Shown: in pieces, positions 59,449 through 64,000 of the stretch
Layout: every line of letters begins with the position of its first letter
How positions within the stretch are numbered: position 1 is the stretch's first letter
Assembly (NCBI GenBank): GCA_903970405.1
Contig: CAJCIT010000231.1
Coordinates: 1-64,000 of the forward strand
Length of the DNA stretch: 64,000 nt
Reading direction: 5' to 3'
Source of the DNA: Acidobacteriaceae bacterium
Lineage (GTDB): Bacteria > Acidobacteriota > Terriglobia > Bryobacterales > Bryobacteraceae
Made by a program: the position numbers and the translations under genes
Notes under the pieces: model-generated
Told to the model about the DNA's origin: nothing
Databases searched by the model: none
Seen by the model: the letters and a program-made list of their open reading frames with translations, nothing else

Positions 59449-59919
59449 GTGATTGAAAGCGTACAAGCCATTGGATTCGTGGAGGCGATTCGTCCGCACG
59501 CGGAGGATGACTTCTGGGGCGGCGAAGAAGCGTGTATTCGTCTTACAGAGACCTTCACGCCGGAGGCACTGCTTGGCATCGCTGACTTTTCGCACGTCGA
59601 GGTGCTTTTCCTGTTCCATGAGGTCGAGGCTTCGAAGATCGTCAGCGGCGCCCGTCATCCGCGGAACAACCGCGACTGGCCGGCGGTTGGTATTTTTGCG
59701 CAGAGGGCCAAGAACAGGCCCAATCGCATCGGAAGCAGCATTTGCCGAGTGGTCCGTGTAGAAGGCGCGAAGCTTTTTGTCAGCGAACTCGATGCGATTA
59801 ATGGGACGCCGGTGTTAGACATTAAGCCAGTGATGGTGGAGTTCCTGCCTCGGGAGCAGGTTCGGCAGCCGGCATGGTCGCATGAATTGATGCGAAGGTA
59901 CTGGGAAGTGAAAGTGTAA
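59449..59919 (+). CDS. trmO: tRNA m6t6A37 methyltransferase TrmO-like protein
   Basis: The 156-residue protein is a YaeB/TrmO-type beta-barrel methyltransferase that adds a methyl group to t6A at position 37 of certain tRNAs using SAM. It has GFVEAIRPHAEDDFWGG at the N-terminus, the binding motif GIFAQRAKNRPNRIGSSICR and LDIKPVMVEFLP; the usual N-terminal element is shorter here. It starts at GTG 59449. Family members without the C-terminal domain exist and may have other targets, so the TrmO name is likely but not certain. It diverges from the hydrolase gene with no partner. Confidence 0.85.
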   Translation: MIESVQAIGFVEAIRPHAEDDFWGGEEACIRLTETFTPEALLGIADFSHVEVLFLFHEVEASKIVSGARHPRNNRDWPAVGIFAQRAKNRPNRIGSSICRVVRVEGAKLFVSELDAINGTPVLDIKPVMVEFLPREQVRQPAWSHELMRRYWEVKV

Positions 59920-60107
59920 TGGAAGCGGCCAATATTACAACGCACTTGCCCCGGTAACGGCAGCGGCGGTTCCGCGTTTGGGCGGTGTTTCAAATGGCGA
60001 ACGGTGTGTTCGGTGCGACGGCAGGGCCGGGCAAAGGAGTCACTACTCAAGCCAGAGGTTTCCCTTTGTGGATCAGGAGACCAGGCAATTGCACGCCGGT
60101 AGGGTTG

Positions 60108-60695
60108 CTACACTCCCTTCCCCACAATCAACGCTACGACATACCGGCACGGCGAACGCAAAGGGTTCTCGAATGCACAGTCTTGTCCGCCCGCAAGTTG
60201 CAGGCAGTCTCCTGGATTCAATTCATGCCGCTCTGGACCTTCCTGAAAAGTGAGCTCGCCTTCCAATAACCAGATTTGCTGGTGAAGCGCGCTGTAGGAA
60301 AGGGCTGGGAATTCAACTTTGGTCTTGGCGGGCAGGTAAACCTCGATCAACTGGAGAGGCATCCCGGCCGGAGGAGAGACCGCGCGCCGCGTGTAGCCGG
60401 TCGCCGGGTCCTGCCAGACCTGCTGTTCTTTATGCCGGTTCAAGCGCCGGTCACTCGATTCCCCTGACAGAAGCAATTCCGACATGGACAAGCCGAATGC
60501 TCCGCTGAGCCGGCTAAGGGTCACCGCGGTAGGACTCGAATCCAGGCGCTCGATCTTGCTGATCATGGCGCGTGAAACGCCGGAGCGATCCGCCAAATCC
60601 TGGATCGTCCAGTTGCGCCGCTTTCTCTCTTGTTGGACTCGGGCCGCCAGTGCTCTGGATACTTCTTCCTCAGCAGCCTCTCCCTGTCTGGTCAT
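60108..60695 (-). CDS. XRE-family regulator with C-terminal cupin
   Basis: The 195-residue repressor has an N-terminal helix-turn-helix (WTIQDLADRSGVSRAMISKIERLDSSPTAVTLSRLS, about 30-65) and a C-terminal cupin_2 domain (about 110-190) with LHQQIWLLEGELTFQEG and NPGDCLQLAGG. Such proteins bind a small ligand in the cupin and control neighbouring transport or catabolic genes. ATG 60695 has AAAGG upstream. It diverges from the EamA exporter, with an inverted repeat in the shared region. The ligand is unknown. Confidence 0.88.
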   Translation of the reverse strand: MTRQGEAAEEEVSRALAARVQQERKRRNWTIQDLADRSGVSRAMISKIERLDSSPTAVTLSRLSGAFGLSMSELLLSGESSDRRLNRHKEQQVWQDPATGYTRRAVSPPAGMPLQLIEVYLPAKTKVEFPALSYSALHQQIWLLEGELTFQEGPERHELNPGDCLQLAGGQDCAFENPLRSPCRYVVALIVGKGV

Positions 60696-60823
60696 CGCGC
60701 CTTTTCTCACTTATGGGGTTTCTCACAATTCGCGCTGGACTCATGTCGCCGCGCGAGCCAAGCTGCAGAACCAGTATCGCGGCTGGCTCGACAAACGCGG
60801 CGTTTCTTCGCGGCGCAGAGTCC

Positions 60824-60878
60824 TTGACTACTATACGAGAATACTATCTATTATTGTAGAACAACGAGACAAGTTCTA
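60824..60878 (+). promoter_or_regulatory. Promoter and inverted repeat before the EamA gene
   Basis: TTGACT (60824-60829) and TCTATT (60847-60852) with 17 bases between them form a candidate promoter for the gene at 60893. Just downstream, TAGAAC (60857-60862) and GTTCTA (60873-60878) form an inverted repeat with a ten-base spacer, and ACGAGA appears twice as a direct repeat. The position between promoter and start fits an operator for the divergent XRE-cupin regulator. Confidence 0.5.
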
Positions 60879-60892
60879 AGGAGGGTGTTCTC

Positions 60893-61846
60893 ATGACGAT
60901 TCAGCTTTTGGCTAAAGCGCATCCAACCAAATGGAAGACCCTGTCGGCGTTCGCCGTCATCTACTTCGTGTGGGGATCGACATTTCTCGCAATTCGCGTA
61001 GGCGTCCGTGAGGTCCCTCCGTTCCTTCTAGCCGCCATGCGGTTCCTGATTGCGGGACTCGTTCTTTATGGCTGGATGATGGCACGGGGCGAACGCTCTC
61101 CGGGCCGGCGCCAATGGATGTCGTCATTCCTTTTGGCCCTGCTGATCTTCGCGGCCGATTATGGGTTGTTGTTCTGGGCCGAAACGCGCGTGCCTTCAGG
61201 CATAGCGGCCGTCATGATGGCCACCATTCCGGCTTTCATGGCCCTTTCTGAGATCGTCATCCTGCGCACGCAGAAACTAACGTTTCGTCTGGCAGTGGCG
61301 CTCCTGATTGGGATTGGGGGAGTGGCTGTTTTGATGAGCCGCACGGTGAACCTGGGCGGCGCGCCAGTCGATCGGGCCGGCGCCATCTCGCTCATCATTG
61401 CTTCAGTGTGTTGGTCCGTGGCGTCTTCACTGGCACGCAAGTTGCCCCTTCCATCCTCGAAGGTTATGCGATCGGGAACTCAGATGCTCGCCGGAGGAGT
61501 GTTACTCGCGCTGACAGCGGCCATCCTGGGAGAATTTCGCGATTTTAGGCCGTGGAGTGTCTCAGCGGGAGCTTGGCTCTCTTTGGTTTACCTGATTGTC
61601 GCCGGCTCGATTATCGGGTTTACCGCCTATTCGTGGCTGATCCATCATGAATCGCCAACCAAAGTCGGAACCTACGCGTACGTGAATCCGGTTGTGGCAG
61701 TGCTTCTTGGATATCTACTGGCCGGCGAGACAATTGGGGCGCGGACGATTCTGGGTAGTCTGTTTGTTCTGGTGAGCGTGGCGGTGGTTGCCACTACGCC
61801 AACGGAGGAAACCGCCGCCATGCCGGCCGGCAAGGATTCGGCATAA
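60893..61846 (+). CDS. EamA/DMT-family exporter
   Basis: The 317-residue protein has ten predicted helices in two EamA repeats: FAVIYFVWGSTFLAIRVGVREVPPFLLAAMRF starts the first, and GAISLIIASVCWSVASSLARK the second. The conserved TKVGTYAYVNPVVAVLLGYLLAGE is near the C-terminus. Members export amino acids or metabolites. An AAGGAGG ribosome binding site lies before ATG 60893. It is divergent from an XRE-cupin regulator and probably controlled by it. The substrate is not readable. Confidence 0.9.
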   Translation: MTIQLLAKAHPTKWKTLSAFAVIYFVWGSTFLAIRVGVREVPPFLLAAMRFLIAGLVLYGWMMARGERSPGRRQWMSSFLLALLIFAADYGLLFWAETRVPSGIAAVMMATIPAFMALSEIVILRTQKLTFRLAVALLIGIGGVAVLMSRTVNLGGAPVDRAGAISLIIASVCWSVASSLARKLPLPSSKVMRSGTQMLAGGVLLALTAAILGEFRDFRPWSVSAGAWLSLVYLIVAGSIIGFTAYSWLIHHESPTKVGTYAYVNPVVAVLLGYLLAGETIGARTILGSLFVLVSVAVVATTPTEETAAMPAGKDSA

Positions 61847-62124
61847 CTCCAGCGAACATCCGCGAGTTCCCGTCGGTTCAGGGGCATTCGATCCGAAACA
61901 GAAACAGGGGACGGAGGGTCCTTTCCCCAAAGAGTCAGAGATGGGAAAAAATCAACGGCTGCGCAAAGGGCCGGAATTGCTGCCGGTTGGCCCACGTGCG
62001 GCCAACCGGCAGGTGCTTTTGGGGGTAAGCTACTCCGGCTCATGCGATTCCAGCAAATACTGTTCAATCGAGATTGCGGCCGGCGCTGCGCTCATATAAC
62101 GATGGGGTACCCTGTGGTGGTCAA

Positions 62125-62886
62125 ATGGCTTCAATGACTTCCTTCAAACGTTCGATCGCCGTCCTTGTGGTTCTGGGGCTAACGGCCGGACGCGTCCTGC
62201 CCCAATCCCAAACAGACGCCGATCTCCGAAAAGAAATCGAAGAGTTGAAGGCGCAAATGAAGTCGATGCAAAGCGATCTGGACCAGATCAAGGCTGCGCT
62301 GCGGGAACAAAGCGCCCGCGCCAATCCCGTGTTCGATATCAGCGGCGCGCCTTCGAAAGGAGATCCGAACGCCAAGCTTGTGATGATCGAATTCTCGGAT
62401 TTCGAGTGCCCTTTCTGCCGGGAGTATTTCAAGACCATATACAACCAGATACTCGATGGGTACGTGAAGACCGGTAAGATCCGCTATGTGTTCATCGATT
62501 TTCCCGGTGAGAAAATTCATCCCCATGCGCTTAAGGCCGCCGAGGCCGCCCGCTGTGCCAATGAGCAGGGAAAGTTCTGGGAGATGCACGATCAACTCTT
62601 CTCGCGTCAGAAGGATCTGGGATCCACCGGCATCGCGGATGCCGCACAGGCCGCCGGGCTGAAGCAGTCCGATTTTGATTCGTGCCTCGCCAGCGGAAGG
62701 TACAACGCGGCGGTCCAAAATGTGGAACAGGCCAATCTTAAGGCGGGAATGAAAGGCACGCCCACCTTCGTCTTTGGCGCCCCCGACCCCGCCAACCCCT
62801 CAAAGGTCAAGATGGCGCGCGCGCTGGTTGGAGGACAGCCTTATACAGCTTTCCAGCAGGTCCTGGATGCCCTGGTGAGTCAGTGA
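62125..62886 (+). CDS. DsbA-like thioredoxin-fold protein, exported
   Basis: The 253-residue protein has a signal peptide (SIAVLVVLGLTAGRVLPQSQ), a coiled-coil segment (LRKEIEELKAQMKSMQSDLDQIKAAL, about 32-60), and a DsbA-type domain with IEFSDFECPFCREYFK as its active site and KGTPTFVFG carrying the cis-proline. It would oxidise or isomerise disulfides in the periplasm. The coiled coil may mediate oligomerisation as in some DsbG-like or BdbD-like proteins. ATG 62125 is favoured; ATG 62134 is close. Its TGA overlaps the GTG of the CRTAC1 gene by four bases, so the next protein is coupled to it. Confidence 0.9.
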   Translation: MASMTSFKRSIAVLVVLGLTAGRVLPQSQTDADLRKEIEELKAQMKSMQSDLDQIKAALREQSARANPVFDISGAPSKGDPNAKLVMIEFSDFECPFCREYFKTIYNQILDGYVKTGKIRYVFIDFPGEKIHPHALKAAEAARCANEQGKFWEMHDQLFSRQKDLGSTGIADAAQAAGLKQSDFDSCLASGRYNAAVQNVEQANLKAGMKGTPTFVFGAPDPANPSKVKMARALVGGQPYTAFQQVLDALVSQ

Positions 62887-64000
62887 TAAGCCGGCGCGAA
62901 GCGCTTCTCCTGCTGGCGGCGGCAGGCCGGACATCGAGTTTTCGCCCAGCGAGTTCAGGCGCCCCGGCACAGCAGGCCACCGGAAGCGCATCGCGAGGCG
63001 TGGCGCCGCAGGAGCGCGGCAAGCCCTCCGGCCTGCCGTTTCACGCAAAATTCACCGACGTTGCGGCAGCGGCGGGTCTGCGCGAGCCGGTGGTCTTCGG
63101 CACGCCCGGCCGCGCCGATTACGTCCTCGAGTCCATGGGCTGCGGAGTCGCTTTTCTGGATTACGATAACGACGGCTGGCTGGATATTCTGGTGCTCTCA
63201 GGGACCCGGCGTCAAGGGCCCGTGCCGGGCGCCACGAACCGGCTCTACCAGAACAATCGTGACGGGACCTTCACCGACGTGACTCGCCGCGCCGGCCTGA
63301 CCCATCAGGGCTGGGCCTTCGGCGTCACCGTCGGAGACTTCGACAATGACGGATTCGACGACATCTTCATCACGCAGTGGGGTCAGAACATCCTCTATCG
63401 CAACAACGGCGACGGCACCTTCACTGATGTCACAGCCAAGGCCGGATTGCTGCATGAGGGTACCCGCTGGGGCGCGGGCTGCACCTGGGTGGATTACAAC
63501 CGCGACGGCTACCTCGACTTATTCGTCACTAACTATCTGGTCTTCGATTTTGAGTCCGTGCCGCCGGCTGGAAAGAACCCCAATTGTAACTTCAGAGGTG
63601 TCCCCGTCTACTATGGACCGCGCGGGCTGCCGCGCGAGCGCTGCCAGCTTTACCGGAACAATGGGAACGGCACCTTTACCGACGTCACCAAAGCGGCCGG
63701 AATCGATCTGCCGGCCCCGGCCTACTATCTGACCGCGATGGCGGCGGACTATCGCGGCGCCGGCTGGCCCGATATCTACGCCGCTTGCGATTCCACGCCG
63801 AGTCAACTGTTTCTCAACCAGCGCGATGGCCGCATGGTGGAGCGGGGCCTTGAACTCGGCGTCGCGGTCAATGAAGATGGAAACGAGCAGGCGGGGATGG
63901 GCCTGGGACTGGGCGACTTCGATAACACCGGCGCTCTGGATCTTTTGAAAACGCACTTCAGCGAGGATACGTCCGCGCTCTATAAGAATTCGGGCCGCGG
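62883..64000 (+). CDS. CRTAC1-family FG-GAP/VCBS-repeat protein (3' end outside window)
   Basis: The visible 372 codons begin with GTG 62883 and a signal-like ISRREALLLLAAAG that resembles a twin-arginine start. They then show a beta-propeller of FG-GAP/VCBS repeats with calcium-binding loops: FLDYDNDGWLDILV, VGDFDNDGFDDIFI, WVDYNRDGYLDLFV and GDFDNTGALDLLK, alternating with RNNGDGTFTDVT-type segments. CRTAC1 and ASPIC/UnbV proteins are surface or periplasmic and abundant in Solibacter-type bacteria. The stop codon is beyond position 64000. The GTGA overlap with the DsbA-like gene suggests shared expression and perhaps folding by it. Confidence 0.92.
   Translation, partial: MISRREALLLLAAAGRTSSFRPASSGAPAQQATGSASRGVAPQERGKPSGLPFHAKFTDVAAAAGLREPVVFGTPGRADYVLESMGCGVAFLDYDNDGWLDILVLSGTRRQGPVPGATNRLYQNNRDGTFTDVTRRAGLTHQGWAFGVTVGDFDNDGFDDIFITQWGQNILYRNNGDGTFTDVTAKAGLLHEGTRWGAGCTWVDYNRDGYLDLFVTNYLVFDFESVPPAGKNPNCNFRGVPVYYGPRGLPRERCQLYRNNGNGTFTDVTKAAGIDLPAPAYYLTAMAADYRGAGWPDIYAACDSTPSQLFLNQRDGRMVERGLELGVAVNEDGNEQAGMGLGLGDFDNTGALDLLKTHFSEDTSALYKNSGR

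Overview
The window reads as a piece of a GC-rich Acidobacteriota chromosome, most like the Solibacter/Bryobacter group. This placement is inferred from gene content, not from a marker phylogeny: an Oar-like TonB-dependent receptor with a carboxypeptidase-regulatory N-terminus, a DUF1080 protein, a CRTAC1/FG-GAP protein, a heme c plus copper-monooxygenase-like protein, several TIM-barrel sugar isomerases, an S9 peptidase and a bacillithiol glycosyltransferase. No rRNA, tRNA or CRISPR array was recognised.

Layout. 1-7.9 kb: partial fumarylacetoacetate hydrolase, ribosomal protein L28, a 43-codon peptide, bshA, an autoregulated SRPBCC/ArsR/secreted-protein operon with tandem palindromes over its promoter, a broken antitoxin, an esterase, and an operon pairing a membrane-anchored peroxiredoxin-like protein with type II NADH dehydrogenase. 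8-13.5 kb: MBL-fold exonuclease plus ATP-dependent DNA ligase, a complete TacAT-type toxin-antitoxin pair, DUF1080 and HAD proteins. 13.7-23.4 kb: a tightly overlapping carotenoid cluster (pseudo-receiver, prenyl synthase, phytoene desaturase, phytoene synthase, membrane-anchored sulfite-oxidase-like protein, glycosyltransferase, acyltransferase), followed by a 5'-truncated cruF-like gene, a 44-aa membrane peptide and a sugar permease. The gene order suggests a glycosylated and acylated carotenoid similar in logic to staphyloxanthin. 23.7-31.1 kb: oxidoreductase, isomerase, M20 peptidase, DinB and S9 peptidase genes.

31.1-40.6 kb is an accessory stretch in decay: small orphan genes, a metallopeptidase-like gene broken by two frameshifts, an AAA ATPase broken by one extra base, a 13-repeat Sel1 protein with a membrane tail, and a TacA-like antitoxin whose toxin survives only as 17 codons. 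A CE15 esterase and a methyltransferase lie inside it.

40.8-52.1 kb holds carbohydrate and acyl-CoA catabolism: a D-xylonate-type dehydratase, the Oar-like receptor, a secreted cytochrome c/copper protein, and an overlapping operon of acyl-CoA carboxylase beta subunit, a split AtuA and a crotonase. 52.3-64 kb carries ribA, a LytS-type kinase, a divergent sialidase-like/MFS pair, a PAF-acetylhydrolase-like protein, trmO, a divergent XRE-cupin/EamA pair, and a DsbA-like protein overlapping a CRTAC1 gene that runs off the end.

A dispersed palindromic repeat family occupies several of the larger intergenic gaps (23.6, 26.1, 40.5, 46.2 and 46.6 kb), including the leader of the Oar-like receptor.
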